From: Leptolyngbya sp. NIES-3755
GTDB lineage: Bacteria > Cyanobacteriota > Cyanobacteriia > Leptolyngbyales > Leptolyngbyaceae
Direction: 5' to 3'
Length of the DNA: 64,000 nt
NCBI GenBank assembly: GCA_001548435.1
Contig: AP017308.1
Span: 567,030 to 631,029, forward strand
The translations under genes were made by a program, and so were the position numbers. The notes under the pieces are model-generated. The model was not told where the DNA came from and ran no database searches. It was given only the letters and a program-made list of their open reading frames with translations. How positions within the stretch are numbered: position 1 is the first letter of the stretch; each line of letters begins with the position of its first letter. This document shows positions 26,851-36,325 of this stretch, one piece after another.

Positions 26851-28479
26851 TTAAATATCAACAGGTTGCTTTCCAGAGACTACAGGCGCGATCGCACTTA
26901 GCCCCAATTCCGGGTGATCCCCTTGCAACTGCTGACAATTCCACTCATTGCGGAAGAGTAAGACTGGACGCTCCCAGCTATCTTTTACCGCTAACGTGTT
27001 GAAAATTCGCCCCACTTTCTGGAGTGCTTCCCAACCACCATCGACCCAACGCGCAACCGTGTAAGGCAAATATTCCACCGTGGTTTCGACTCCGTATTCG
27101 TTCTGTAATCGGAACTGCACGACTTCCATTTGAAGCTGTCCAACCGCTGCCAGAATCGGGTCGCGCTTCGCTTCGTCTGCGGAATACATGATTTGAACTG
27201 CACCTTCCTCGCGCAATTCGGAGACACCTTTGCGGAATTGCTTAAATTTCGACGGGTTCGGATTTCTCAAGAACGCGAATAGTTCAGGCGAAAAACAGGG
27301 AATGCCTTCGTATTCGAGCCGTTGACCGTTGTAGATCGTATCCCCGATCGCGAAAACGCCCGGATTGTTCAAGCCAATCACATCGCCCGGATACGCTTCT
27401 TCGATCACTTCCCGGTCTTGAGCAAATAATTTCTGCGGACGAGAGAGCCGAACGGTTTTTCCAGTTCGGGCATGACTCACGACCATATCTTTCTCAAACT
27501 TGCCAGAACAAACGCGAACGAATGCCACACGATCGCGGTGTTTCGGGTCCATGTTTGCTTGAAGTTTGAACACAAAACCAGAGAATTCTGGATAAGTTGG
27601 CTCGATTTCGCCTTTGGTGCTGACATGCGCTCCTGGTTTCAAAGCATAGTCCAAGAATGAATTTAAGAACAATTCAACCCCAAAATTGGTCATCGCACTG
27701 CCGAAAAAGATCGGAGTCATTTGACCTTGATGAATTGCGTCCAGATCAAACTCAGAGCCAATGCCCTCGATCAATTCCAATTCGTCTTTGAACTGGTAAT
27801 AAAGCTCTCTTTCTAGCAACGTTTCAATATTCGGATCGCCCAAGTCGATTACAGTATCTCGTGCTTCTCGGCTTCCGTGCAGACTCCGCTCGAATAAGTG
27901 AATTTTCCGAGTTCGTCGATCGAAGACTCCTTTAAACTGATCGCCCATGCCAATCGGATAATTCACGGCATACGTTTGCAGTCCTAATTCTTGCTCGATC
28001 TCGTCCATCAATTCGATCGGGCTACGTCCGGGTCGATCGAGCTTATTGACAAACGTGAAAATCGGCAGCGATCGCATTCGACAGACTTCAAACAATTTCC
28101 GAGTTTGCGGCTCCAACCCTTTCGCAGCATCAATCAACATCACGGCATTATCCGCCGCTGCCAGAGTCCGATAGGTATCTTCACTAAAATCTTGGTGTCC
28201 AGGCGTATCGAGCAAATTAATCTGGCACTGTTGATACTCGAATTGCAGCACCGTTGACGTGATCGAAATTCCCCGCTGCTGCTCCATCGCCATCCAGTCC
28301 GAAGTTGCATGACGTTGAGCGCGACGAGCTTTCACCGCTCCTGCCTCATGAATCGCACCTCCGTACAGCAACAATTTTTCGGTCAAAGTCGTCTTTCCGG
28401 CATCCGGGTGCGAAATAATCGCAAAATTTCGTCGCCGCTCTACGGCTTGCTGCAAGTCAAATTCCAATTCGATCGCCAT
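26851..28479 (-). CDS. prfC: peptide chain release factor 3
   Basis: Translational GTPase of 542 residues that removes RF1/RF2 from the ribosome after peptide release. G1 is [15 protein letters not shown] near 18-32, the switch region has [13 protein letters not shown] (near 68), G3 is [14 protein letters not shown] (near 91) and G4 is [10 protein letters not shown] (near 141). The QRGISI form and the C-terminal domain ([18 protein letters not shown]) distinguish RF3 from EF-G. Length matches the family. It is cytoplasmic and appears monocistronic. Confidence 0.95.
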   Translation of the reverse strand: MAIELEFDLQQAVERRRNFAIISHPDAGKTTLTEKLLLYGGAIHEAGAVKARRAQRHATSDWMAMEQQRGISITSTVLQFEYQQCQINLLDTPGHQDFSEDTYRTLAAADNAVMLIDAAKGLEPQTRKLFEVCRMRSLPIFTFVNKLDRPGRSPIELMDEIEQELGLQTYAVNYPIGMGDQFKGVFDRRTRKIHLFERSLHGSREARDTVIDLGDPNIETLLERELYYQFKDELELIEGIGSEFDLDAIHQGQMTPIFFGSAMTNFGVELFLNSFLDYALKPGAHVSTKGEIEPTYPEFSGFVFKLQANMDPKHRDRVAFVRVCSGKFEKDMVVSHARTGKTVRLSRPQKLFAQDREVIEEAYPGDVIGLNNPGVFAIGDTIYNGQRLEYEGIPCFSPELFAFLRNPNPSKFKQFRKGVSELREEGAVQIMYSADEAKRDPILAAVGQLQMEVVQFRLQNEYGVETTVEYLPYTVARWVDGGWEALQKVGRIFNTLAVKDSWERPVLLFRNEWNCQQLQGDHPELGLSAIAPVVSGKQPVDI

Positions 28480-28576
28480 GCTGTTCTCTCAGATAGATTG
28501 CGGGGTCCAATACATCACAATAGTTTAAAGATAGCGACAAATTCAGTGAGATTGTGGCTAGATTCAGAAGCATCGA

Positions 28577-28939
28577 ATGGAATCGATCGCTATGCAAAAT
28601 ACTGGACAGCAAAAACTTCTTTCTGCGCTGTGTCACGGCTCAGTCTTCTTTAGTGCCACGCTCGTTTCGATCGGGATTCCGATCGCGATTTTACTAATCA
28701 CGGACGATTGGGTGATAAAAGATAACGCTCGTGAAGCACTAAATTTTCACATCAATCTATACGTATATGCGGCTTTAGCAGGAATTTTTTTCATCTCTGT
28801 GGTCGGCATTCCAATTGCGATCGTCATTGGAATTGGATTGGCGCTTTGTAGCTGGTTACTGCCGATCGTGGCGATCTTTAGAGTTATCGAGCGCCCAAGT
28901 CAACCGTATCGCTACCCATTTATTCTGCGGCTGTTGTAA
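28577..28939 (+). CDS. DUF4870 membrane protein
   Basis: Small membrane protein of 120 residues with three hydrophobic helices. The segment KDNAREALNFHINLYVYA near 47-64 is the DUF4870 hallmark (R-E-A-L-N-F). The family is of unknown function; it is often found near stress or envelope genes. A second in-frame Met at residue 6 is an alternative start. It is divergent from prfC. Confidence 0.8.
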   Translation: MESIAMQNTGQQKLLSALCHGSVFFSATLVSIGIPIAILLITDDWVIKDNAREALNFHINLYVYAALAGIFFISVVGIPIAIVIGIGLALCSWLLPIVAIFRVIERPSQPYRYPFILRLL

Positions 28940-29153
28940 CTTTACGCACAATTCGTGAATCCTTTGTGAAATCTTTATCGACTTGATCGCTGATCACGGA
29001 ACTTTCCGCATAAAATGATCGCCGAGGGTACGTAAATCTACTCTCGGAATGGGTGCTTGTCAGAATCTACCAGCGAAAATCAAGACGGTTCTGAGCGATC
29101 GCAGATGCGGTCTTTCCTAGCGAGGCGTTATTAACAAGTGGATACAGGTCTTG

Positions 29154-29176
29154 GGCAACCGGGTTGCCTTGTTTTT
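29154..29176 (+). promoter_or_regulatory. terminator-like hairpin in the metalloprotease leader
   Basis: GGCAA (29154-29158) pairs with TTGCC (29164-29168), extended by a G-T pair, and is followed by TTTTT (29172-29176). It lies about 50 bases before the metalloprotease start. An upstream stem (CCGAG with CTCGG near 29023-29046) suggests a structured leader. Attenuation or a terminator of an unseen short transcript are both possible. Confidence 0.45.
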
Positions 29177-29226
29177 GGTCGAATTTTGTCCGGAGAATAC
29201 AGGCTTGAATCGGTTGGGAGGCACTC

Positions 29227-31509
29227 ATGAGCGTGACTGCATTTCTCAATGACAAATCAGCCGCTTTGCTGAATCTGGACGGCACTCTAGAAACTTTTCC
29301 ATCACGAGAAGCGATCGGCGAACAGACTCGCCTCGCAGCCTTTCAACTCGGTAGTTCTGCCGCGACGGTTAACCTGCTGGCTCGAAAAGCTTCTGATGGT
29401 TCCACCCAAATCTGGTCAGTGAATGGCTCAAATTCAGCCGCTCGACGCAACTTACCCACCGAATCCGATGCAGGCTGGCAAGTTGCGGGAATTGCCGACT
29501 TCGATCGTGACGGACAGCAAGACCTCCTATGGCGCGATGTTAAAACGGGAGCCGTCCGCATCTGGCAACTGAATAACGATACGGCTCAGACGATCTCGCT
29601 CCCGACCGTTAACGATTTAGGCTGGCAGATTAGCGGACTTGCGGATTTCAACAATGATGGCTCGACCGATATCCTGTGGCAGAATCGGCGCAGCGGAGAA
29701 GTCGTTCTGTGGTTTCTGAATCGAACCAGTGTCACCTCCGGATCGATCGTCGGTTCGACTGGAGCAAGCAATTGGCGCATTCAAGGCATCACCGATTTCA
29801 ATAACGATGGTAATCCTGATCTCGTCTGGTACAACACGAGTAGTGCTGAGACGGTTTACTGGTTGTTTAGCAATGGCAGACCCTTCCACGGAGCACTGCT
29901 AAATCAAGCTCCAAGCACTGATTGGAAAGTTGCGGGAATCGGGGATTTCAACGGAGATAATAGTTCCGATCTGTTCTGGCGCAACGATCGTACCGGTGAA
30001 ACGCAATTCTGGCTCTACAGCGGAACACAACGAACGCAGGTTCGATCAGGAACGCCGATCGCATCCTCATGGCAATCCGTGGGCGCTACTGATCTCAATG
30101 GCGATCGCACCACAGATTTACTCTGGCGCAATCCATCGACCGGAGAACTCTTAGCGTGGTTTGTCCAAAATGGCAGTCTCAGTAGTTCTGCAACCGTATT
30201 GACTGAACGTGATTTGGATTGGCAACCGATCGCAGCGCTTGAACGATCGACTTCGCCATTAATCACGCCCACTCAGACTACGGTTCAGACTGGAAATCTA
30301 ACCAGCAACGGCACGATCGCAACTGCTGAAATTCAAGCGCCTATTTTCACTCGTACTGATCGGGTGGATGCGGGCAATAACAGCGATTTCTATCGGTTCA
30401 CGATCGGGCAATCTGGAGTATTTACCGCAGGACTGACGGGATTAACTGGAGATGCCGACGTGCGGCTGATTCAGGACACGAATGGGAATGGTACGGTAGA
30501 CAACGGTGAAATTCTCGCATGGCAGTGGGAGCGCGGAACCGCAAACGAATCGATTCGGAGATTTCTAGCGGCTGGAACGTATTTAGTTCAAGTCGTCAGC
30601 TACAACAATCAAACCGCTAATTTTACGCTGGCGACCAACTTTACGGTGGCGGCTAACGATCCTCAGCAGTTCCGAATTGACTTATCTTTTGCAGATTCCC
30701 TCACCGGATTGAACTCAGCCGCGAGAGATGCGATCGCTCAAGCGGCACGGTTCTGGGAAGGCGTGATTCTGGGAGCGAGTGCGATTACCCGATCGAATAT
30801 TTTGTCGATCGCGCTTGATGGACAGAGTTTCAACGCTCAAGACGGCACAGCCGATACTGGAACCCTCGCATTATCGGGTCCTTCACTGACGCTTGATGCT
30901 GCGAATAATCTCGTAATTACACGCGGTCGCAGTACGCTCAATCTCCGTAGAATCGCTGAATTTAACTCAAATCCGCTTTATCTGCGGGATATCATGATTC
31001 ACGAACTCGCCCATGTCTTCGGGTTCGGCACAATCTGGCAACCTTTAGAATTCTCGTTTACAGACGGCTCGACGCTGCTGGCAGGCAAGAATTGGATCAA
31101 TCGCACCAATGCAACTTATCGAGCGGATAGTTACGCAGGATGGGCTTACGGAGATTTACTGGGGACATTTACCCCGACTGCAATTCCGATCGAGCCTCAA
31201 ATCTTCTTCCACTGGGATGAATCCCGCTTTGATACAGAATTGATGACTCCATTTGCTGAAACTCCAGGCACTCCAATGCCGATGAGCAGTTTAACGCTTG
31301 GAGCTTTGCGCGATTTGGGTTGGAATGTGAATTTTGGAGCAGTTCAGCCTTATACGTTACCTGCGACGCGGACGGCTGCCGTATCAAGCGTTCCTGGAGG
31401 CGCAACCCAAACGTCTGGTCTTGCAGCTTATAAATGTGCCTGTGGTCGTTGTTTGAGCGCAATTCGCACTGAGACGCTGTCTCCGAACTTAACTGATTTA
31501 GTTGCCTGA
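29227..31509 (+). CDS. FG-GAP/VCBS repeat zincin metalloprotease
   Basis: Multidomain protein of 760 residues. Five FG-GAP-like repeats (for example GLADFNNDGSTDILW) recur every 50 residues from about 88 to 300, each with a calcium-binding D-x-D/N-x-D-G loop. A pre-peptidase C-terminal (PPC) domain covers about 365-480. The protease follows: HELAHVFGFG near 590-599 gives two His zinc ligands and the Glu; FFHWDES near 660 and the Met-turn LMTPF near 671 fit a leishmanolysin-like metzincin with a distant third His. The start MSVTAFLNDKS lacks a signal peptide, so export may use another route. The last 35 residues contain a KCACGRC motif not typical of the family. Preceded by GGGAGG at six bases. 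Confidence 0.85.
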   Translation: MSVTAFLNDKSAALLNLDGTLETFPSREAIGEQTRLAAFQLGSSAATVNLLARKASDGSTQIWSVNGSNSAARRNLPTESDAGWQVAGIADFDRDGQQDLLWRDVKTGAVRIWQLNNDTAQTISLPTVNDLGWQISGLADFNNDGSTDILWQNRRSGEVVLWFLNRTSVTSGSIVGSTGASNWRIQGITDFNNDGNPDLVWYNTSSAETVYWLFSNGRPFHGALLNQAPSTDWKVAGIGDFNGDNSSDLFWRNDRTGETQFWLYSGTQRTQVRSGTPIASSWQSVGATDLNGDRTTDLLWRNPSTGELLAWFVQNGSLSSSATVLTERDLDWQPIAALERSTSPLITPTQTTVQTGNLTSNGTIATAEIQAPIFTRTDRVDAGNNSDFYRFTIGQSGVFTAGLTGLTGDADVRLIQDTNGNGTVDNGEILAWQWERGTANESIRRFLAAGTYLVQVVSYNNQTANFTLATNFTVAANDPQQFRIDLSFADSLTGLNSAARDAIAQAARFWEGVILGASAITRSNILSIALDGQSFNAQDGTADTGTLALSGPSLTLDAANNLVITRGRSTLNLRRIAEFNSNPLYLRDIMIHELAHVFGFGTIWQPLEFSFTDGSTLLAGKNWINRTNATYRADSYAGWAYGDLLGTFTPTAIPIEPQIFFHWDESRFDTELMTPFAETPGTPMPMSSLTLGALRDLGWNVNFGAVQPYTLPATRTAAVSSVPGGATQTSGLAAYKCACGRCLSAIRTETLSPNLTDLVA

Positions 31510-31852
31510 AAAACAAAACTGCCCTGAACTCAAAAGAGTCACAGGGCAAGGGACAGTTAAACGCTATGTTCATTATGGCGAGGCAAATTTAAGATCAAGC
31601 GGTAACTCTGGGACGGTTGTTGGAGTGTCCATTCCGTTCGTGCGATCGCGCTTTCTCCCCGCACACTAAGAAAACCAGTGCGGGCTGGAGTCCTGAAAAA
31701 GATTTGCTCAGTTTCATCGTGTATTTGAGCAGAGCGTAAATAACCCCTTCGTATGTTTGGATGAGCAGCTTTCGGGCTGCTTTTTTATGGTCAATGGCAC
31801 TGAGATCGAATTTTGCCAGTACACTAGACGCGGAATCAAGTTTTTCCCTGAT
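31510..31852. other. intergenic region with several hairpins
   Basis: About 340 bases between the metalloprotease and the MBOAT gene. Visible structures are TGCCCTG (31520-31526) with CAGGGCA (31542-31548), CCCGCA with TGCGGG (31658-31684), and a true terminator at 31764. The minus-strand frames here look like shadows. The arrangement would fit a short plus-strand transcript ending at 31786, but no promoter is evident. Confidence 0.4.
31764..31786 (+). terminator. intrinsic terminator upstream of the MBOAT gene
   Basis: AGCAGC (31764-31769) pairs with GCTGCT (31776-31781) around a six-base loop and runs into TTTTTT (31781-31786). It sits upstream of the preferred MBOAT start at 31853, so it either ends an upstream transcript or attenuates the MBOAT gene. 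Confidence 0.75.
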
Positions 31853-33343
31853 ATGCAATTTCTTTCCCCGCTGTACGCCGTTTTCTTCCTTTGTGTCATT
31901 GGGGTGTTCTGGTCAGTGCGATCGACGTGGCTACGATCGTGGCTGATTTTCCTCACCAGTCTGGTCTTTTACTCCTCGCTGCAAGCTCAATACGTTCCGC
32001 TGCTGCTGGTTGCCACGGTGGTAAACTACTGGCTTGGCAAGGCTCTGAGTGTACCGCCCGATTGGAGGATTGAGGATTGGCAGTTTGCTCAGGTGGATTG
32101 GAATCAGCGACGATTGAGAGTGCTTTCTGGCGGAATTTTTCTCAATGTGCTGTTGCTATTGGGATTTAAGTATGTGCCGTTTATTTTTTCTACGATCGGC
32201 ACAGCGTTGAATCTACCAGCCCTACAACAGACCGGGAATTGGGCAGATATTCACGTCATTGCGCCTTTAGGACTGAGTTTCTTTGCCTTTGAGTGCATTG
32301 CTTATTTGGTGGATGTGTATCGGGGTGCGCCTGCTGCTCAAGGATTTCTCGATTTTGCGGCGTATAAGTTGTTTTTTGCCAAACTGATTTCGGGTCCGAT
32401 TACGCGCTATCACCCGTTCATTGGACAGTTTCAGACGATCCAAGCTCCGAAAATTCCACAGATTACAGAAGGATTGTGGCTGATTGCTTGTGGTGCGATT
32501 AAAAAAGGACTGGTTGCCGATCGCTTAAATGGTCTGGTCAATCTCAGTTTCGATAATATTCAACGAGCCGGCAGTACCGATCTGTGGATTGCGATCGTCG
32601 CTTATGGTTTCCAGCTTTATCTCGATTTCAGCGGCTACGTGGATGTTGCCCGTGGAAGCGCTTTACTGCTCGGAATTGAACTGCCCGAAAACTTCAATTT
32701 CCCTTATCTGACAACGAGTTTGGCGGATTTCTGGCGACGTTGGCACATGACGCTTGGCGATTGGTTGCGGAACTATCTTTATTTTCCGTTGGGCGGATCG
32801 CGTCAGGGCTTGATTCGGACTTGTATCAATTTAATTATCGTAATGTTGATTGCTGGAATCTGGCATGGAGCGGCATGGGGCTTTATCGCGTGGGGTGGCA
32901 TTCACGGATTAGGATTGGCAATTCATCGGTTGAATGATGCGATCGCGAAACGATTTGAGTGGATCGAGGTGGTCTGGTCAAGTTTGCCTGGAATTATCGT
33001 CGGATGGGCATTGACCCAATCGCTTGTCTTCGTTTCGTGGGTGTTCTTCCGATTGCCAAATGTAGATTCTGCTTGGAACGTGCTTCAAAGATTGTGGGGC
33101 TATTCTGCGGACGTGCAATATGCCCAGAAAGTTTATGGGGAAGGTGTGGGACTGTACCCGCCTCAGATTTTGATGCTGTTTAGCGCGATCGTCTTTGTGA
33201 TGCTGTTGACCTACACGTTTCAACGCAGTCTGAAACTCAATCTCACTTGGCATCTGAAACTTTTAATGGTTCCGCTATTCTGCTACATTGTTTGGCTGCT
33301 CGCACCGGAAGCGGGAAGCCGATATATTTATTTCGATTTTTAG
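31853..33343 (+). CDS. MBOAT family O-acyltransferase (AlgI-like)
   Basis: Polytopic membrane acyltransferase of about 496 residues, similar in layout to AlgI, which moves acetyl groups across the membrane for polysaccharide O-acetylation. The N-terminus MQFLSPLYAVFFL is typical. Key marks are LGLSFFAFECIAYLVDVYRG, the FWRRWHMTLGDWLRNYLYFP signature and the catalytic His in AGIWHGAAWGF, with GGIHGLGLA after it. A longer frame to 31757 was rejected because it runs through a terminator hairpin. No AlgJ/AlgX-like or SGNH partner is adjacent; the next gene is a cupin. Substrate unknown. Confidence 0.92.
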   Translation: MQFLSPLYAVFFLCVIGVFWSVRSTWLRSWLIFLTSLVFYSSLQAQYVPLLLVATVVNYWLGKALSVPPDWRIEDWQFAQVDWNQRRLRVLSGGIFLNVLLLLGFKYVPFIFSTIGTALNLPALQQTGNWADIHVIAPLGLSFFAFECIAYLVDVYRGAPAAQGFLDFAAYKLFFAKLISGPITRYHPFIGQFQTIQAPKIPQITEGLWLIACGAIKKGLVADRLNGLVNLSFDNIQRAGSTDLWIAIVAYGFQLYLDFSGYVDVARGSALLLGIELPENFNFPYLTTSLADFWRRWHMTLGDWLRNYLYFPLGGSRQGLIRTCINLIIVMLIAGIWHGAAWGFIAWGGIHGLGLAIHRLNDAIAKRFEWIEVVWSSLPGIIVGWALTQSLVFVSWVFFRLPNVDSAWNVLQRLWGYSADVQYAQKVYGEGVGLYPPQILMLFSAIVFVMLLTYTFQRSLKLNLTWHLKLLMVPLFCYIVWLLAPEAGSRYIYFDF

Positions 33344-33398
33344 ACGGATGAAGCCGCTTTTTCTTGCATGATTGAACTATAGAGTTACTGAAATCGCC

Positions 33399-33773
33399 AT
33401 GAAAAACCAACAAACTGAGGAACCCTACGTCTCTGATGTTACAGAGATTCGGCACTGGGGAACGGTTACGCTTTTAGAAGATGCGAAACGCTATCGAATT
33501 AACCGCATCGAAATTAAGCCCGGAGCGCATATTAGCACTCAGATGCACTATCACCGGAGTGAGCATTGGATCGTGGTTTCAGGAACCGCGAAAGTGACGT
33601 GCAACGGTGAAGAAAAAGTTGTAATGCAGAAACAATCGACGTATGTGCCAATGGGAACGCCGCATAGAGTCGAAAATCCGGGCGTGATTCCGCTCGTGAT
33701 GATTGAAGTTCAGAACGGTGAGTATCTCGGCGAAGATGACATTATTCGATTCGAGAAAGACCTGAACGCTTAG
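33399..33773 (+). CDS. cupin, mannose-6-phosphate isomerase type II domain
   Basis: Stand-alone cupin of 124 residues resembling the C-terminal isomerase domain of ManC/AlgA. Cupin motif 1 is QMHYHRSEHWIVVSGTAKV (His-x-His and Glu metal ligands), and motif 2 is STYVPMGTPHRVENPG. Such domains isomerise mannose-6-phosphate and fructose-6-phosphate, feeding GDP-mannose. No guanylyltransferase domain is fused. I chose the ATG at 33399 over an upstream TTG. It ends overlapping the convergent trmB stop by four bases. Confidence 0.85.
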   Translation: MKNQQTEEPYVSDVTEIRHWGTVTLLEDAKRYRINRIEIKPGAHISTQMHYHRSEHWIVVSGTAKVTCNGEEKVVMQKQSTYVPMGTPHRVENPGVIPLVMIEVQNGEYLGEDDIIRFEKDLNA

Positions 33774-34405
33774 GATTTCTTGCGAAAAACGGCTCGATAA
33801 ATTGAATCGCCAAAGGACATCACCATCAATTCTCGCTCGGTCGGAACAGGCATTGGATTGTCTGGCAACCAGTCGGAGCCTTCGCGGGTGAAATAAGGCG
33901 ATTCAGCAAATCGATCGACCATTTTTTTCGCGACTTCCAAAATGTCCGATTGAAGAAATACGATCGCATTCGGTTTCAAAAATTCCGCCAAAGTCGCCAC
34001 CATTTCCGGCTGTACAACTCGTCGCTTTTGATGTTTGCGCTTGAACCAAGGATCGGGAAATTGAATCGAAACCCGCTCTAACGTTCCTGATGGCAACGAT
34101 GCCAAGATCGGATGCAGCGAATTACTAACGTTGCAAAAAATATAGTGCAGATTCTTCAAGCCTGCTTCGTCGCGCCATTCTAGAGCTTGATCGACGATCG
34201 GTTCTCGAATCTCTAAACCCAGATAATTCCAATCGGTTTCCTGTTCCGCCATTTTCAGCAGAAAAACTCCCCGACCGCAGCCAATATCTAAATGCAACGG
34301 ACGTAACGGATCATCAAACACCTTGCTCCAATCGGGTGGAGCCGTGGGCGTTTGATATTTTCGACTCAGCGGGTTGACGTGCTCTCGAACTCGAACCAGT
34401 GCCAC
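33770..34405 (-). CDS. trmB: tRNA (guanine-N7-)-methyltransferase
   Basis: SAM-dependent methyltransferase of 211 residues that methylates G46 in the tRNA variable loop. The SAM motif is LHLDIGCGRGVFLLKMA near 38-54, followed by YLGLEIREP, and the TrmB-specific FPDPWFKRKHQKRRVV near 115-130 with the catalytic Asp. It is second in a pair with the FIST gene (three bases between stop and start). Length is as expected. Cytoplasmic. Confidence 0.95.
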   Translation of the reverse strand: MALVRVREHVNPLSRKYQTPTAPPDWSKVFDDPLRPLHLDIGCGRGVFLLKMAEQETDWNYLGLEIREPIVDQALEWRDEAGLKNLHYIFCNVSNSLHPILASLPSGTLERVSIQFPDPWFKRKHQKRRVVQPEMVATLAEFLKPNAIVFLQSDILEVAKKMVDRFAESPYFTREGSDWLPDNPMPVPTERELMVMSFGDSIYRAVFRKKS

Positions 34406-34408
34406 AGA

Positions 34409-35671
34409 TTATTCCTTCTCTCTAAAGATTCCAAAGACTGAGGTGTAGCCGTGCAGAAAGGAACTGCCACCGACCGGACCAATTTCACCATTACAGAAAA
34501 ATCCCGCGATCGGTAAATCTTCCAAATACTCGTTCACCAATTGCGAATCAAAGTTCGGTTCTCCGTACAGTCCTTCACCGCGTCCCAAACAGGAAAACAT
34601 TAAAGCACCAACGGGAGCCGGATTTGTTTCACTTGCCTGAACATACCGCCGCAGTAGGAGATCTAAATCTTCCGCTGAAGTTTCCGCATCTCGAAGGTGG
34701 AATTGAATGCGCTGACCCGGACGGATTAAATCCCCGATCGCAATTGCCCCGACTCTCGGATCAACCCCCAGCAAATTCCGAATCAAGAAATCTCCTGGCT
34801 CCAAAGTTTGCTTAAACCCGTTCTGGGCAACCCCGATGAAAATATGATTTTGCTGAGCGAGTTGTCGATCGTCTTCGCTCAAGTTCTGCACCAATTCTTG
34901 TAACTGCTCCAGCGGGGATCGCTTCACAGTGCAGCGATCAGATGGCAAACCTGAACCATCATCTTCCTGCATTGCTAACAGAATATTACGATCGCCTTCT
35001 GTGACCCAGTACGGCTGTCCAATTGGGCGACATCCTTGAGCCACGATCGTATCCAGCACAATATTCCCGCTCAGTGCGACTCCAACGGCTCCTTCTCGAT
35101 AAAACCGACTGCCACAAAATAGCCCAGTTGCCCCACTACCGAGCATTCCAGAACTTGCCAATCCTCCAACTTTGGGCGCTCCTGGATAAGCAAAGTCCAA
35201 TCCTTGCAGCAAATCATTCACCCGTTGCAAATCTGCCATCAGCACAAAATTCGGAGACTCTTGGGGCGAAACTCCAATCAGTTCTGTCCACGTATCGGGC
35301 GGACTATCAAGATCTGGTAAATCACCAGCAGACACATAAAACGGCTGCACTTTCACATTCGGCAAATGCGCCAAAGTTAGACTGAGCGCGGGTTCTTCCT
35401 CGACTTCTCGCGCCTTTCCTCGCTGTGTCATTCCCACAATTCCGCCCCCGCTGCAACCGACGATCGCAACTCCTGGCAATTTATCCCGCAGCAACGGCAA
35501 CAACCGCGAATACTCACTGGCAAACGCGGACGAAATAAACACGAACCCCAAATCAGCCGAAGCTTGCAGGGTCGATTGTGCTTGAGACACCACCTCCTCC
35601 ACTGCCGCTTCTAGAAATGGGCGCGTTGAGAGTGCACTTGCCCACCGCATTGAATTCAAGGGTTCCGTCAT
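34409..35671 (-). CDS. FIST-domain sensory protein
   Basis: Protein of 420 residues with FIST_N (about 35-220; VAIVGCSGGGIVG is the hallmark near 80) and FIST_C (about 240-390; the end GALMFSCLGRGEGLYGEP and GFFCNGEIGPVGG matches family consensus). FIST domains are thought to bind small ligands such as amino acids and are often linked to signal transduction proteins; here it stands alone, apart from cotranscription with trmB. The GFFCNGEIGP motif with its Cys is well conserved. Ligand unknown. Confidence 0.9.
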   Translation of the reverse strand: MTEPLNSMRWASALSTRPFLEAAVEEVVSQAQSTLQASADLGFVFISSAFASEYSRLLPLLRDKLPGVAIVGCSGGGIVGMTQRGKAREVEEEPALSLTLAHLPNVKVQPFYVSAGDLPDLDSPPDTWTELIGVSPQESPNFVLMADLQRVNDLLQGLDFAYPGAPKVGGLASSGMLGSGATGLFCGSRFYREGAVGVALSGNIVLDTIVAQGCRPIGQPYWVTEGDRNILLAMQEDDGSGLPSDRCTVKRSPLEQLQELVQNLSEDDRQLAQQNHIFIGVAQNGFKQTLEPGDFLIRNLLGVDPRVGAIAIGDLIRPGQRIQFHLRDAETSAEDLDLLLRRYVQASETNPAPVGALMFSCLGRGEGLYGEPNFDSQLVNEYLEDLPIAGFFCNGEIGPVGGSSFLHGYTSVFGIFREKE

Positions 35672-35992
35672 GTGCGATCGCTCCGTATCAGAACATCTAA
35701 AGAAACTTCGCAGTAGCTCTAGTGTAGAACACCGTTGCAGATCAGAAGAAAGACGGATCGGAAGACCGCACTTCGGGTAGAGTCGCCAGGGGGGAACTTC
35801 ACGGGTTAATATGGGTATACAAAAAGTGAGTCAGCACTCTCCTGGAAATGTCTTCCAGTTAGCAGAATAGACGGGATAGATGTCCTAAGCTGATATGCTG
35901 GATAGCTCTGTGAATCTTTCGAGATAAGCAGATTCTGGTTCTACTCTCTCGTGTGACATTTTGTTTTTGATTTGAAAAGAGGACAGAATCCT
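35672..35992. other. upstream region of cp12
   Basis: About 320 bases between divergent genes, holding the cp12 promoter. One hairpin is seen (CTGGAA 35842-35847 with TTCCAG 35853-35858). No small ORF or RNA gene was recognised. Confidence 0.4.
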
Positions 35993-36223
35993 ATGGCGAT
36001 TAACGATATTGAAAAGCAAATTGAGATCGAGCGTGAGAATGCTCGCAAGGCGTGTGATGTCAGTGGTTCAAATTCGGGCGAATGTGCTGCGGCTTGGGAT
36101 GCTGTGGAAGAGTTGCAGGCAGAAGCTTCTCATCAACGTCAAAGCGTGAAGCCGAAAAACGCGCTTGAAATCTACTGCGATGATAATCCTGATGCGCTGG
36201 AGTGCCGCGTTTACGACGAATAA
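35993..36223 (+). CDS. cp12: Calvin cycle regulator CP12
   Basis: Redox switch protein of 76 residues that, when oxidised in the dark, ties phosphoribulokinase and GAPDH into an inactive complex. Both disulfide pairs are present: ACDVSGSNSGECAAAW with the AWD(A/T)VEEL core, and YCDDNPDALECRVYDE at the C-terminus, the GAPDH-binding tail. The protein is otherwise disordered and acidic. The start at 35993 (SD AGAGGA) gives the standard length; the upstream in-frame Met would add seven residues. A strong terminator follows. Confidence 0.96.
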   Translation: MAINDIEKQIEIERENARKACDVSGSNSGECAAAWDAVEELQAEASHQRQSVKPKNALEIYCDDNPDALECRVYDE

Positions 36224-36254
36224 GGCTTCGAGAACGCCTCACTTTTAGAGTAAG

Positions 36255-36287
36255 AACAAGCAGCGATCGTTGTTGCTTGTTTTTTTG
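36255..36287 (+). terminator. intrinsic terminator of cp12
   Basis: AACAAGCA (36255-36262) pairs with TGCTTGTT (36274-36281) and runs into seven T. The loop holds CGATCG. Confidence 0.85.
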
Positions 36288-36325
36288 TGCGATAACGGAG
36301 ATCACCCCTTATCCTCATCTCCGCA

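Noticed and set aside
31757-31852. Extended N-terminus of the MBOAT gene
   Set aside because: The extension is translated across an intrinsic terminator and lacks the family's hydrophobic start, which begins at 31853.
31595-31858. Minus-strand frame suspected to be a transposase remnant
   Set aside because: No transposase motif could be recognised and the reading crosses two hairpins that suit the plus strand.
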